From Purshia tridentata (taxonomy: Eukaryota; Streptophyta; Magnoliopsida; Rosales; Rosaceae): a stretch of DNA of 64,000 nt. The DNA is taken from NCBI GenBank assembly GCA_003254885.1, contig QANT01002889.1, positions 1-64,000 on the forward strand, written 5' to 3'. The notes under the pieces were generated by a model that was not told the DNA's origin, did no database searches, and saw nothing but the letters and a program-made list of their open reading frames with translations. The position numbers were made by a program, and so were the translations under genes. Shown one piece after another: positions 1 through 11,827 of the stretch. Within the stretch, counting starts at the first letter, position 1, and each line of letters starts with the position of its first letter.

Positions 1-102
1 TTTTTGTTTTTCTTTTAAGACTTGATGGGCATGTTTGCGATGGGCTAAATAAACAAATCATATATTACGTGGGAGTAAATGGTGGACCACAACTACTTTA
101 GT

Positions 103-535
103 GGGGTGTATTGTATATGAATTTTAAAAGGCTTTTATGGAGTTTAAAAGTCATAGGATATTCAATTAAGACTTTTAAAAAATTTAAAAAAGTTCGTAAA
201 AATCTATATGTATTCAATTAAGAATGTTAAGGAGTCTATAAAAGTCATGTGGTATTCAATTAAGCCTTTTAATGACTTTTAAAAAATCCATAAAAATCTA
301 TATGTATTAAAAAAGTTATAGACTTTTATAGACTTCATTTAATGATGGATTTCTAAAGACTTTTATATATATTTCAAAGTCATTATAAATCTGACATATT
401 CTCTACGGATTTATAAGAATTTCTATAGACTCCGTAAAACTTTGTGGAATTCTGTGAAAATATATAAATTCTGCAAAAGTCTGCAATTTGAAAAAAGTCT
501 ATAGAAGTCTTTATAACTCTATATACACTACATCC
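103..535. mobile_element. Probable MITE (non-autonomous DNA transposon)
   Basis: The segment begins GGGTGTATTGTATATGAA and its far end, read on the opposite strand, is GGATGTAGTGTATATAGA, so the borders form an imperfect terminal inverted repeat. The interior is AT-rich and built from short repeats such as TATTCAATTAAG and GACTTTTAAAAAAT, with no coding potential. A clear target-site duplication is not visible, so the superfamily (MULE- or hAT-like) is not assigned and the exact ends may be off by several bases. Confidence 0.5.
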
Positions 536-1114
536 TAGGGTAGAACTGTGTTTAGTAAATTGGATTTGAATCTTGAATTGTGTTATCATGTCAATTGTCA
601 AGTATTGGTCAATTCAAACTCTCAAGCTTAGAGTCGACTTGGAATTGTGCTATATAGACTGGCTTATGGTGTCATAAATTACAAATGACTGAAACTTTGA
701 AGTCCAAGGTGAAAACTCTCTAACTTATGTGTATAATTACATGTATGTGTATGTATTGTGTATACAGACTGGCTTTTATCAGAATTCACAAACAGTAATC
801 AATAGATAAAACTTTGTATAAAATAAATATCCAAAATTACATGTTTTTTTATTACATATCCAAAATTACAATGCTGCACGTACAGTAGACCTTTTAAATA
901 TTCTGAAGCAATTCAGAAGCTCCTTATCACAATAGGCCAACTAAAACCAATATGATGAAATCAATTTATCCTAGCTATCATACGAACAAGTTGAACTGAT
1001 AGGATGACTCTGGCGGGTCAATACTAATAAATCACAACATGAGAGTTATTCATGCCCAGAACTGAAGAACAAAAATATGCATAAATTGGTAACATGGTCA
1101 ACTTCATGAGAGAC
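536..1114. other. Spacer and RHM1 3' untranslated region
   Basis: There is no coding signal here. The part nearest RHM1 (about 850-1114) is presumably its 3' UTR, since the gene runs leftwards and stops at 1115. The rest is AT-rich sequence with nothing I recognise. Confidence 0.5.
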
Positions 1115-3250
1115 TTAATTTGCTGCTCTACCAGCACATGTTTTCTTGTTGGGTTCGAAGACGTATTTGATCAGTGATTCCTTGATTGGCAACAATTCAG
1201 GGAATTCTTTTTTCAACTTAGATGCATCCATCTCATTGTTGCTTCTTGGTGCAACAATAACCTTGGCTTGTTCTTCCAGTGTGAAGTTAACCCACTTGAA
1301 ACTGGGGTCAATGTAGGTCTTGTACATCTCCAGAATCTCATTGTGGCTTACCACACCAGGGTTTGTGAAGTTCCATATGCCCCTGCAGTTCCTCTTGGCC
1401 ATCTCAACTGAAATGGGCAGAAGTTCATCCAAGATGGTCATGCTGTTTGGAATGTCAACTACTTTGTTGTACCGTGAGATCTTTGTGATGAAGTTACGTG
1501 GGTTGCTGAGATCAGATGATATTGGCATGCGGACTCTAAGAGTGCAAACATTATCATATTCTTTCAGAAGCTCTTCCACCTGGTACAAAAGTGGGAAAGA
1601 GATATTAGTTGCCAGCTATTCTAAAACTTTCTCAAGATTATAACAGTAATGGATATGGATAGTTGAAAGAGATACCATGGCTTTGGTTTTGGAATAAAAT
1701 GAGCCTGTGAAATTAGGGGTGTCTTCCTCCTTGAACCCAATTCCTGATCTTGACAGATGTGCAGCATCATACTCAAAGATACAACCAGTAGCATAGTTCA
1801 TCACTAGGAGGTCATGCTCTCTGCAGACATCAGCCAAGGTTAATGTACCAACAACATTGGTCCTAATTGTTTCTGGTTTATGAGTTTCACACCAATCCAC
1901 ATTGGGTCTGCCAGTCACTCCAGCAGCATTGAAAACATGGGTTGGTTTAACCCTCTGAATATCATCCAGGAGCTGTGAACGTTCCTGAAGACGTCCTCGT
2001 CCATACTCAAAGGGTATCCCTTGCTTCTCACAAATCTTCCCAAGAAGGCCCCCAATCCACCCTGTTTTTCCATAAATCAAAAACTTCAGAGATGGCTTCT
2101 GAGTAGACAGATTGTTCCTTGGAGCTGGAACTACCATTTTGCTCTGAATAATATCACTTGCTGAAGAAGAGTAAGCAGCATTGCCATTATCAGGCCCATC
2201 AAATTTTCTTTCAATTCCAGGAACCATGAGCATTCTTGGATGAGGGAGAAGCGCTCCAGATACATCTCCCCACCAATCAGGATTCTTGGCGTACCATTCC
2301 ATCGTTTTCCTCAAACCATCTTCCCATGAAGTCCTTTCATGCCATCCCAAGTTTTTCAGCTTTTGGTCATCTAAGAAATATCTCTGATCATTAAAAGGCC
2401 TATTCTCTACAAGCTTAATCTGAGTATCCGGGTTCAAAGAGAAGAGTTGGCAAATTTCCCTAGCCACATCAATTACCCTCCTCTCCTTCTTCGTCCCAAT
2501 GTTGTAGACATGGCCTACCTCACCCCTATGAAGAATGACTTCAAATGCCTCTGCTACGTCCTCACAATAGAGATAACTCCTGACGTTTGATCCATCTCCA
2601 TGAATTGGAAGAGGCTTCCCTTTCATAGCCAAGAGAAGAAATTTTGGAATCATCTTTTCAGGGAACTGATTGGGGCCATAAACATTATTTCCTCTGGTAG
2701 TTATCACAGGCAATCCATATGAACGCCCATACGCCATAACAAGCATCTCTGCTCCAGCTTTAGTTGCAGAGTACGGGTTTGTCGGGAGAAGCTGAGAAGC
2801 CTCATGATTTCCCACCACAGCATCTTCATCTGTCTCCCCATAGACTTCATCTGTGCTTACATGGATGAACCTTTTGATTTGGCCAGTGACTTTACATGCT
2901 TCTAGAAGAACATGTGTACCATAGATGTTGTTTGTAGTGAACTCAAAGCTGTTACCAAAAGAGTTGTCGACATGGGTCTGGGCTGCAAAGTGCATTATTG
3001 TATCAATGGACTCAGTGAGAAGGATGAAGTTGACAAGGTCAGCACTGCCAATGTCTCCCTTGATGAATTTGAAGTTCGGAGAAGACCTTGAGGGATGAAG
3101 GTTCTTCAAGTTGGAACAGTAATCAAGCTTGTCAAGGACCACAATCTTGTACTCAGGGTAGTTCCGGATAAGCCGATTGCAAACATGGGATGCAATGAAG
3201 CCAGCAGCTCCAGTAATGAGGATGTTCTTCGGTTTATAGGAGGTAGCCAT
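1115..3250 (-). CDS. RHM1: UDP-L-rhamnose synthase, RHM1-type (trifunctional)
   Basis: The protein converts UDP-D-glucose to UDP-L-rhamnose in the cytosol, supplying pectin and flavonol-glycoside synthesis. There are two coding exons, 3250-1676 and 1579-1115, with a 96-bp intron; splicing joins Met525 directly to Val526 and gives 679 aa, close to the family's usual ~670. The N-terminal half is the 4,6-dehydratase: Rossmann motif TGAAGFIAS at residues 13-21, STDEVYGE, and YSATK (YxxxK). The C-terminal half is the epimerase/4-keto-reductase (NRS/ER-like): GKTGWIGG near residue 395, then YATGC and YSKTK. Both nucleotide-binding and both YxxxK motifs are intact, so the enzyme should be fully active. 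The start is MATSYKPKNIL, the family's usual N-terminus; an in-frame Met 11 codons upstream lies in the leader. RHM1, RHM2 and RHM3 are close paralogues, so the number is less certain than the family. Confidence 0.96.
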
Positions 3251-4360
3251 ATCCAAAAGAATTCTACATAATCCAGCATACAAAATTTGACTCAGAATCT
3301 CAAAATTTCAACTAAAATAAAGTATGCTAAGAAATGCAGGAGAAAAAGGTAATATATTGTTCAGTAACATGATTAAAAGAAACAAATCATTAAAGGAAGG
3401 AACTAAAATTCAAAATAATTTCATGTGTTATAATTAAAAATTTAGGACATATTCATCTTTCTTAGCCCATATTCAAGTGAAATAATAAAAGAGAAAAAGA
3501 AAATAGATTTAAGGTACAAAGACATTCATTTTCTAATCAAGGCTAAGAATGCATATTCCACTACATAAAACAGGTCAATTTGCTGGACCAGTATTTTCTG
3601 GGCAAACAAAGTATTATAAAAGTGAAGTTGTTTTGTTTGTAAATGTCAATTTAAAGCTTAATCCAAAAAGACAAAAAAAAAATTTAGCATGTCTCTCCAA
3701 TAAGCATTAAAAAATTTTGAAGAAAAAAAATTTTCAATATGATATTCATGGTTTCATGTAACATGAAACGAAATAAGCTGAAAAATGATTAAAAAGATGA
3801 AAAGCCACCAAATTGTGATAACAGCAGAGTACTAGGCAATGAGAAACTTTATGAAAAAAATAATTAGGCCAGTTGAACAATTTATGGCATAAAAAACAAC
3901 CAGAACCCAACAATGCAAAGCATCCAAATTACCAATCTACTGGATCTGTGGAAAAAGCAGCACAAAATTGACCCAGATATTACTACTCCACCAAAAAAGA
4001 AGAAAAATAACATTTTTCCAGAAAACTAAGATTCATAAAGCATACAAAGCACAACCCACATTGATTTCAGTAGCATAAACCCAATCAAACACTCTTAAAA
4101 CCAAATGCATTAATGTGGAAGCAGGAGATCTGGGCCTACATTGAGGGGTCTATTCCCTGATCAACATCTATGGTTGAGGAAATCAAAACAATTGTAAACA
4201 CAGAAACCAGTGAAGGAGAGGATCTTTATTACTCACAAGTTGTGGGTTGGAGTAGATCTTGAGCTAAAGTTGCAGGCTTTTCTTGTATGGTGAATTGAAG
4301 ACAAAATGAAGAAGCAGCAACAAGAAGAGAGAAGAAGGGTATGAGAGTGTGTGTGAGGAG
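3251..4360 (-). promoter_or_regulatory. RHM1 leader with 5' UTR intron
   Basis: Reading leftwards, an untranslated exon ends at 4237 followed by a strong donor GTGAGT (4236-4231). A plausible acceptor, GTAG, sits at 3267-3264, 13 bases before the start codon. This implies a leader intron of about 970 bp, AT-rich and without ORFs. Leader introns often raise expression of housekeeping plant genes. The exact acceptor is inferred. Confidence 0.6.
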
Positions 4361-4378
4361 GGAAGGTAGTTGGGGTGG

Positions 4379-4392
4379 GGTATTTATAAATA
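4379..4392 (-). promoter_or_regulatory. TATA box of RHM1
   Basis: On the minus strand TATTTATAAATA lies about 140 bases upstream of the leader donor, with pyrimidine-rich sequence between. This is a suitable place for the core promoter, with transcription starting near 4350. Confidence 0.5.
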
Positions 4393-4564
4393 CGTATCAC
4401 AAGAATTGAATTTTTGCAATATTTTAAGGAGTTTCGGAGAGATCCTATATGATGGTGTTCTGAGAAAAGAAGGAGGTGTATCCAGCAGGGTTGGACCACT
4501 GAGTTTTAGCCGCGTAAAGATTGTAGTTTTGGGATTTATGAGTGAGAGAGAGACCCACATCTAA

Positions 4565-7429
4565 AACATTACTGTTGTTGTTAAACATTTAACACTAATC
4601 TAATCAGAGAAGCAGTGATGGGTGTCGAAAGGAACCATCAACAACCATGTTGATGGTGGTAGTGATGGGTAGCCAATGGATTTATGAGATTGAGACCTGG
4701 GTATACAGCCGACAATGACCCGAAGTTGGTGCCTAAGATTTAGAGTTTTTAACTATAATGGGTGCTACACCTGCTGATTTTATGTAAATCTTATTATGAG
4801 GTACAAATTGTTGTTGGATTTTCCTCTATATATACCTGAGTGAGTCCTATACTTGTACGGTGCCTACTAAAAGTACCACCTCCCTTGGTAATTGTTGGAT
4901 TTTTAAGATCCACAATAAAAGTACAAATTAGATAAATTGAATTAGAGTATCTTTGAAAATGCACCATCAAAGACTTGCCGCACATAACTTCTAAAAAACA
5001 CATTTAAAAAACTTCTACTCTAATATATAATGTAAATCCTTCAATTATGTATTTCTTGAACTTGATGAAAATTAGACTTCTCTACACTATTTATGTTATT
5101 CCATACGTTAATTTATATATTAGTACTAAATGATATGTTTAAAAATATCGAGAGACAATCACTATGAATCTAAGCAAACTACTCATACATTTACCTATAA
5201 TTATAAATTAAATTGTAATTTTTTCCCAACACAGATTACGTTATAAATTGGTTCTATGTATTTGGAAGTTAACAAGCTTTCTTAATTTAGAGATGTCTTG
5301 AAAGCTAAATGAGGTTATATGAAATGGATTTTTTGTTTTCCTTATGAAAGAGGTTACAATTATGTGAGTAGAAATGTTAGAGATAATGCATTTAAGTGTT
5401 GGATCCACCTTAAGAATAATGTCAAATTTATAAATATTAAATGTATTGTTGCATTGTTCTTGATCACTTGTCCCTTAATATAAGTTTCTGAAATGAGCAT
5501 TTCTAATTACTTTAAAAGCTTATTAGGTTAAAATAAAGCTTGGAATGTTTTAATTGTGTTGCAAGGGAATGCTAGATCAGGAGAGGATTCATGTACTTTG
5601 TACTGTATTATAAGGTACAGTTATTTTGGGAGAATAATTAGAATGCCATTTTAGGAAGCAAAACTTTTTTTTAAAGGCCAAAGTATCTCTTATCAGGAGA
5701 GGATTCATGTACTTTGTACTGTATTATAAGGTAAAGTTATTTTGGGAGAATAATTAGAATGCCATTTTAGTAAGCAAAACTTTTTTTTAAAGGCCAAAGT
5801 ATCTCTCTTTTTACCAATGTTTCTGCAAATTTTTTAATTATTTTGGTCACTGCAAATTAAATATTATATTTATTATGAAAGGACAACAGTTAAGTACAAT
5901 TATTAAATTCCATTAGAAATTTAGAACTCTGTACTCTGCAAAATTTGTACAATACATCAAATGAACACTGGACCAGGAAAAAACATTAAATGAGCACTTT
6001 TTTATTATTTATATTAGATTTGTAAAAGTTAAAAAACTACTGATGAGATTGAAAATTTAAATTTACCAATCAACAGTACTTGTAAAATATTCAAGTACTG
6101 TAAATTTTAAATGAGCCCTATCCCCTGGCCCTAACTAACAAATATTTGTATTACCCAAGTTGTTGCCTTTGGAAAATGAGTCAAACTGACTTTTCAGTCA
6201 TTAAGAAAAATGAAAATGACTGAAATATTTTCATTAGGAATCTACAAATCTAGGATCATATTCAAGAATATCAAATATTATTGAAGTATATATATGTGCA
6301 ATTTGATGAAAATTTATAATTAGAAGAGCGAAAATGACCTGCTCACGCGAATGCATTGGACTTTAACTTGATTTTTTATTTTGCTGGATTTTCACTAAAA
6401 ACTCTTTCAAAAACTAAACTTGGGCAGTAATTTAATTATTATTAATTTATATTGAATTAGATGATGTGGAATAATCTATTCTATTATCTTGACAATATAG
6501 ATCTTACTTGTTATAATAAACGTTGAGTGTAAATTCATATATAAGCAAATAAAAAAAACACATTGATACAAATTTTTGGGATTTATTTTGATATATGTCG
6601 CATGACTTTAATTATATTATAATTTCATTAGTAATGAAAGTATAAACTAATCAATTAAACCATGGGAAGAAGGGCTAAACAAACCTTGTCAAACATCAAC
6701 AATAAAACACATTACACACCAAACAAACATCTATGTTGTGCATTAATGCTAATTAAATCAAATCAATCAATAAAAATCGATCTTCAAAAAGATGGGTTGC
6801 ATTTTTCATGCTTCATTTATATATATTATGACAGGGAGATCACGTGCTTTCACTACATGCAAAAATTTCAATGTCCTGCTCATCATCATGAATGTTTTTT
6901 TTTTTTTTCCTTGCGAGAAAGCAAGGTTTGCCACCAACATACTTTTGTTTTTAATGCTTAATTTGCATCTGGTTTTACGTTAAAATTTGAGAATCAACAA
7001 AAGGGTCAGGTCCACACTATATTTATCTCTGAAGTTGAAACCTGTACACATGATCATACATTCACATACATTCCAACATGGAAAAGAAGACAAACAATCT
7101 TTAGCAAATACGGAAGCAACTTCACAATGATCACTTGCATCATTTAAGAGAAATTAAAAACACTCTTTTTTGTATATCATGCACCTTCAAGAATGTTTCA
7201 AGGAAATCCTTCCTTCTTATAGCCATTTCTAAACCTAAAAAGAAAATAAACATAGGCTCACGACCAATTTTAAGGTTAAGCAAATGAGGTAACCATTTTG
7301 AATTTCTAAATGTTATAGATATTCCTTTATATACTATGATGATTTTTGTATGTACTTTTTCTAAAAAGTATTAGAGTCATATGAATATACATGAAAGGTC
7401 AATAACTTTATTTTTATAATTCGTCTTGA
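4565..7429. other. AT-rich intergenic region
   Basis: Between RHM1 and the ORF at 7.4 kb there is no gene I can support. Small ORFs around 4.8 kb and 6.7-7.0 kb have no family features and low-complexity composition. The only clear structure is the 116-bp tandem duplication at 5576-5807, listed separately. Confidence 0.6.
5576..5807. repeat. Tandem duplication, two 116-bp units
   Basis: The unit starting ATCAGGAGAGGATTCATG at 5576 is repeated head-to-tail from 5692. I count only two or so substitutions between copies (GGTACAG/GGTAAAG and TAGGAAG/TAGTAAG), so the duplication is recent. It has no coding content. Confidence 0.92.
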
Positions 7430-7756
7430 ATCTCCGTAACTTTAAAGTCGACTTTGAGTGAATCACCATACGTTTATGAGTTAAAAAGAGATCTAAGATT
7501 TGGGAGAGGTGATGAAAATCGAATTCTTATCGTGGTGGAAGCCACTTATGATAAGGAACAAATCATGTTAATATCCATAGAAACACCATCATCAGAGTTT
7601 AGAATCATCGGGAAGCTTTCAAGTGGAATAGTGAGCGAAGTTGTGTCCTCAACATTAAGAGGTAGCATTGTCAATGTTTGGAGAGTTGGGCAATTCCCAT
7701 CAAATGGATCGATCAGCAAATTCCACATTGTTGAGGTCCCTTTTGCTGATGTTTGA
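7430..7756 (+). CDS. Unidentified ORF or gene fragment
   Basis: An open frame runs from just after a TGA at 7427 to a stop after 7756, about 109 codons, with balanced, protein-like composition. It includes segments such as YELKRDLRFGRGDENRI and SIVNVWRVGQF. There is no ATG near its start; the first in-frame ATG is at 7565. It is therefore either the last exon of a gene whose upstream exons I cannot find, or a decayed fragment. An AG at 7446-7447 could serve as a splice acceptor. I do not recognise the family and assign no function. Confidence 0.3.
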   Translation: MSVTLKSTLSESPYVYELKRDLRFGRGDENRILIVVEATYDKEQIMLISIETPSSEFRIIGKLSSGIVSEVVSSTLRGSIVNVWRVGQFPSNGSISKFHIVEVPFADV

Positions 7757-7999
7757 AACATATGCTAATTGATAAATGATCAACTCAGCTTGAAAATGAT
7801 AAAGTTTTCAACATGGGACATGCTGTACAATGTGCTGAGTACTGCAACGGTCACGGGCCGTCACGGGCCCAAAACCCCTTTCAAACGCATTTAAAACTGG
7901 GCTAAAATCGTGGTCCACTTTAATAAGGCACTTTTGGCCCAATTCACAAGTGCTAATTTTTCCAAAACAACAAAAAAGAAAAAGAAAACTCCACGGTGG

Positions 8000-8911
8000 T
8001 TTTGTACAACTGACTGAAGAAACCACAGCAAATTCTCAGTGCTCAGAAATACTTCCAGAATTGGATCTAGAGGGTCCTTACTTACGGGTATGTTTTGGCT
8101 GTCCTCTATTCTGAATTTGATAAATTTTTTTCATTACTTGTTTGGTTGCCGAGGAAACAGAGAAAAACAAAATATTAGAAACAGAGTTTAGCTTTTTTTC
8201 TGGATTATTTTTCTGACTCAGTTTACTGTTTAACTGTTGCATGCTCTGCTTGACTCAAAATGGAGTCTAATTTAGTGTCTCTTTTCTCATAAGTTGGTGC
8301 TTTTGTAATTACATTTATGAAGTGGATAGAAAACTTGGAAACAGGTTGTGAAAATTCATAAAATGGTAATGCCATGTTCATTGATGTTCGTCAGCAAAAG
8401 TTCGTTGCTTACCACATTTAACCATTAAGAAACTATAGCGGGTCGATTGTTTGTTAGACCCAATGAGACTTGGATCAAACTAAGATAAGCAAAAGTTCTG
8501 TCAAGCCTGCAAATTGTCTGATAAATTCCTAACAGTAATTTTTCTCTTTGGTCAAATGTTTATTTTCCATTTTTTTTAAAAATCATTCTATGTCGTTGAG
8601 TTTGGCTCAGGTGATTGCAGTGTTTGAATTCTATAGTTTTGAGCCATTAAATCTTGGATTAAAAATATAGAGCTAAATATTTTTAAACCTAGTATGGGAT
8701 GAGAACCCATGATTCGTTCTACGAGCTTGAACAATATAGATCATGCTGAGAATAGAAGGTGTCTCAGCACCAAAATGGGATTATGGAAAAACTTTTGGAA
8801 TTACAATTGATTCATATATAACATATCCTCAGGTACTGCATTTTGCACTTCGTCAACATTCTGTAATTTAAGAAAAATCTTATTTTTTATTTTATAAATG
8901 TTGTTTCAGTA
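8000..8911 (+). promoter_or_regulatory. Leader with 5' UTR intron of the alpha/beta-hydrolase gene
   Basis: An untranslated exon around 8000-8087 ends in CTTACGG followed by GTATGT. The intron (8088-8909, 822 bp) ends TTGTTTCAG, two bases before the ATG at 8912. Upstream, about 7845-7870, is a short GC-rich duplication of GTCACGGGCC. The transcription start is not determined. Confidence 0.6.
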
Positions 8912-9955
8912 ATGTGGAAGCACGGAAACAAATCAAAGGCATGGAACGGTCCTCAAAACCGTTCGGTGGCATTTCTGGTGGCATCTCTTACATTATTTCT
9001 TCTTGTTGTCGTATTGTTACTTTGCAACACTGATCGAAAGCCCAATCCATTACCTGGACTTCCAAGGAAAAATTGGAATAGCTTTGAGTCATTGGTGCAG
9101 CTGTCTCCAACCTCAGAGTTCCAGAATGGAACGAATGTCATATGGCAAATACCAGCTTCACCTAAAGCAGTACTCTTTCTGGCTCATGGTTGCGATGGCA
9201 GAGCTGCTAACTTTTGGGACAAATCTTCTCGCTGCCAAAACTGCATTGGTTTGCCAGAAGAAAGGCTAATAGCTCTTCATGCTCTTTCCAAAAAGTTTGC
9301 TATTGTTGCCATATCAAGTGCAGGGAGGTGCTGGAGTTTTGGGGAGGAAATACTTATTGTTAAAGATATTATAAGATGGTGGGTTGAGAAAAACAAGCTT
9401 GGACATCTTCCTCTTGTGGCATTGGGGGCCTCGTCTGGGGGATACTTTGTTTCTGTACTTGCCACTGTGTTGAAGTTCACTAGTATTACTATTATGATTG
9501 CTGAAGGGATGTTTGGTCAAATAGATATACAGGAGAACTATCCGCCCACCCTTTTCGTGCACATGCCCAAAGATATTATTAGGCAGCAAAAGATAGGCAA
9601 GTATATGGAAGTTTTAAGAAATAAAGGTGTTGATGTTGCAGAGATTGAATGCATGGAGTTCCCCTTGTCACCACATCTCTTAGCTGATAGAATCCCAGGT
9701 CTTGATCAGTCTGTTTCTGCTAAGTTGTTTGAACTCTTCCGGCACAAGGGTTTCATTGATGAGAATGGATATATGAAGAATGATGGGCGTAGAACACGTT
9801 GGAAAGAAGCAGTCAGAGGGAGTAAAATTATTTTTCCAGACAAGCATCTGGCTCATTACATTCAGGAGGAGTTGAATCTTGCATTTGCATACCATGAAAT
9901 GACTAGCTTGCACTCTGATAGGATCTTCAAATGGTTTGAATCTCATATGAAGTAA
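8912..9955 (+). CDS. Membrane-anchored alpha/beta-hydrolase-like protein
   Basis: A single coding exon of 347 aa. Residues ~18-41 form a hydrophobic segment (SVAFLVASLTLFLLVVV) following a basic N-terminus, typical of a type II membrane anchor. The rest resembles an uncharacterised plant alpha/beta-hydrolase family. LFLAHGCDGRAANFW (residues ~87-101) looks like the oxyanion-hole strand. GASSGG (residues ~171-176) is a G-x-S-x-G nucleophile elbow with Ser173 or 174 central. A late histidine in SPHLLADRIPG (around 254) could complete the triad. Substrate is unknown. A leader intron precedes the start, and the ATG is the first in the spliced message as I read it. Poly(A) signals of AATAAA type occur near 10330. 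I am confident of the gene and the fold, not of catalysis. Confidence 0.88.
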   Translation: MWKHGNKSKAWNGPQNRSVAFLVASLTLFLLVVVLLLCNTDRKPNPLPGLPRKNWNSFESLVQLSPTSEFQNGTNVIWQIPASPKAVLFLAHGCDGRAANFWDKSSRCQNCIGLPEERLIALHALSKKFAIVAISSAGRCWSFGEEILIVKDIIRWWVEKNKLGHLPLVALGASSGGYFVSVLATVLKFTSITIMIAEGMFGQIDIQENYPPTLFVHMPKDIIRQQKIGKYMEVLRNKGVDVAEIECMEFPLSPHLLADRIPGLDQSVSAKLFELFRHKGFIDENGYMKNDGRRTRWKEAVRGSKIIFPDKHLAHYIQEELNLAFAYHEMTSLHSDRIFKWFESHMK

Positions 9956-11827
9956 CTGCTTGTCAACTTTGCCTTCCCCTGCGTCAAATAGTTATGTGGA
10001 ACTGGCAACTGAAGCAATGTAAATGTACAGCTTATTACTAACTTTTCCCTCGGTATCCTTGTAGCGGGAAGGGGTTTGAAAACACATGTTAAATTTCTCT
10101 TTTGGATCCATGAGAAATCAAGCGATTCATCCTGGAGAAAAGGCTGTATCGAATTGTCTGATGTACCAGACCAAGCTTAAAGGTTGGATGCTAAAGAGTA
10201 TCAGATGGATATCCATCAGGTTTTAGGTAAATTGACTCCCCTTGAGATGGAAAACAATATTAAGTGTAAATGGATTTTCCTATTCATTATGTGGAAGAAT
10301 GAAAGAATTGAAAAAGCAGTTTACTATTCAATAAAATATTGGCATTGATTCCAACATTTTTATTTTTATTTTACTTTTTTGCGTTTGTATGTTGGATTCT
10401 GCGTTCATTTGAATCCTCTTCTCCTCTAGTCTGAACAACCAATAGCTGTTCTGTCTTTCTGTATCCTGGTTGATCCTGTAATCACATGCATGACTTTTTA
10501 TGGTCGGAATTTATTTTAGATTTTTTCTTTTGATGTTAGTGAAATTGTTGCTTGACAATTATTAGGATCATGTTGCAACTAATGGTTGTTGTGATGAGGG
10601 AGCATGTGGGACGTTGAACCATTGTGTCCATCTTTATATAATGGAGCATCAACAAGGTCCTCTGAAGCTACCAGTATGGGGTTGCATCTTGGGACCGGCA
10701 TTCTTAGATTGCACAAGCAAATATGAGATCGAATCACAACACTCCAATTGAATAGAAGATGGCATTTAGTTGTCTCCTACAAAACTTAAAAGCCACCCCA
10801 TGAAACACTTTCTAGGTTAGAGAATGGGTGAAAATTCAACTGCTATCATAAATTCATTGCCAATTGCAGACTCATGATATTTATTTAAGCTCTAATGTTA
10901 TCATGGAGCAGTACTCATCTAATAAATAAGAGAACATATGGGGGCAGTAGCTTGGCCAAGAAGAGCTTCTGAATATTATATTTTCCAATTATTTAATGAA
11001 TTATGATCTGGTTCAAATGCTTCTGGTTTAACTGCATATAACCTTCTTTTCAAAAATTATAATATGCTGAAAAGTCTGAACATGACATTTAAGAGGGCAT
11101 TCTGCAAACCAAGGGACCACCTTCCACCAATCTTTCTGGCCACACAACATTTCTACAATATTCAATTGCCCCAGTTATCCACTTTAAATCTCTTCCTGTA
11201 GTTATACAAGAGAATAGTCCCATTATAATGTTTATGCTTGTGTTTGAATTATGTTCATGCACTAATTCTTCTCCCTCAAGTATGATTAGCATTAGCAATA
11301 TGAGAGTCACGCTTTCACTGTGTACTAAGAGATGTTCATGCTTGTGCTGAACCAGAAATAGTCAAATTGGTCATTTAAGATTGTGGGCCTTGTAAATGCT
11401 TTTTCTGAAACATGCATATCTGTCATGCTAGCAAATTTAATGCACCAATATGTATTTATATTTGACCCTACTATATATTATGTCATTTTGTCACATTAAT
11501 TGAGATCTACATTACATTTGGGATTTGTGTTGGTGCTTGAATTGTGCTGTTAATGCTTCTACTATGCTTGACATATGCTGCGATAAGAGATATCGAACCC
11601 ACATGAAATTTTGAATTTTATTTCAAACTAAGATCCAACATAAACTAAGCATTAATAACATGTAAGCCTAGTATCCATCTTAATATATGCTGTAACACCG
11701 CAAATATAATCAGACACTAAGAACACAAAATTCTAGAATAACACACTTTCTGAAGTACTCTGTCTTAGATATACCATAATTAAGGCACTCATCAAATGTC
11801 AAATTAAAAGAAATTAAATTAAGTGAT
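9956..11827. other. 3' UTR and spacer between the hydrolase gene and PDF1
   Basis: The first ~380 bases are the hydrolase 3' UTR, with an AATAAA-type signal at about 10330. Beyond that I see no gene. A minus-strand ORF at 11089-11310 has no recognisable family. A 14-base exact match to the start of 18S rRNA at 10465-10478 is discussed as a finding. Confidence 0.55.

Noticed and set aside
6662-6983. Two overlapping plus-strand ORFs
   Set aside because: The sequence is AT-rich with a poly(T)-encoded Phe run, no motifs and no splice context.
11089-11310. Minus-strand 73-codon ORF upstream of PDF1
   Set aside because: No family resemblance and no start context or neighbouring exons to support it.
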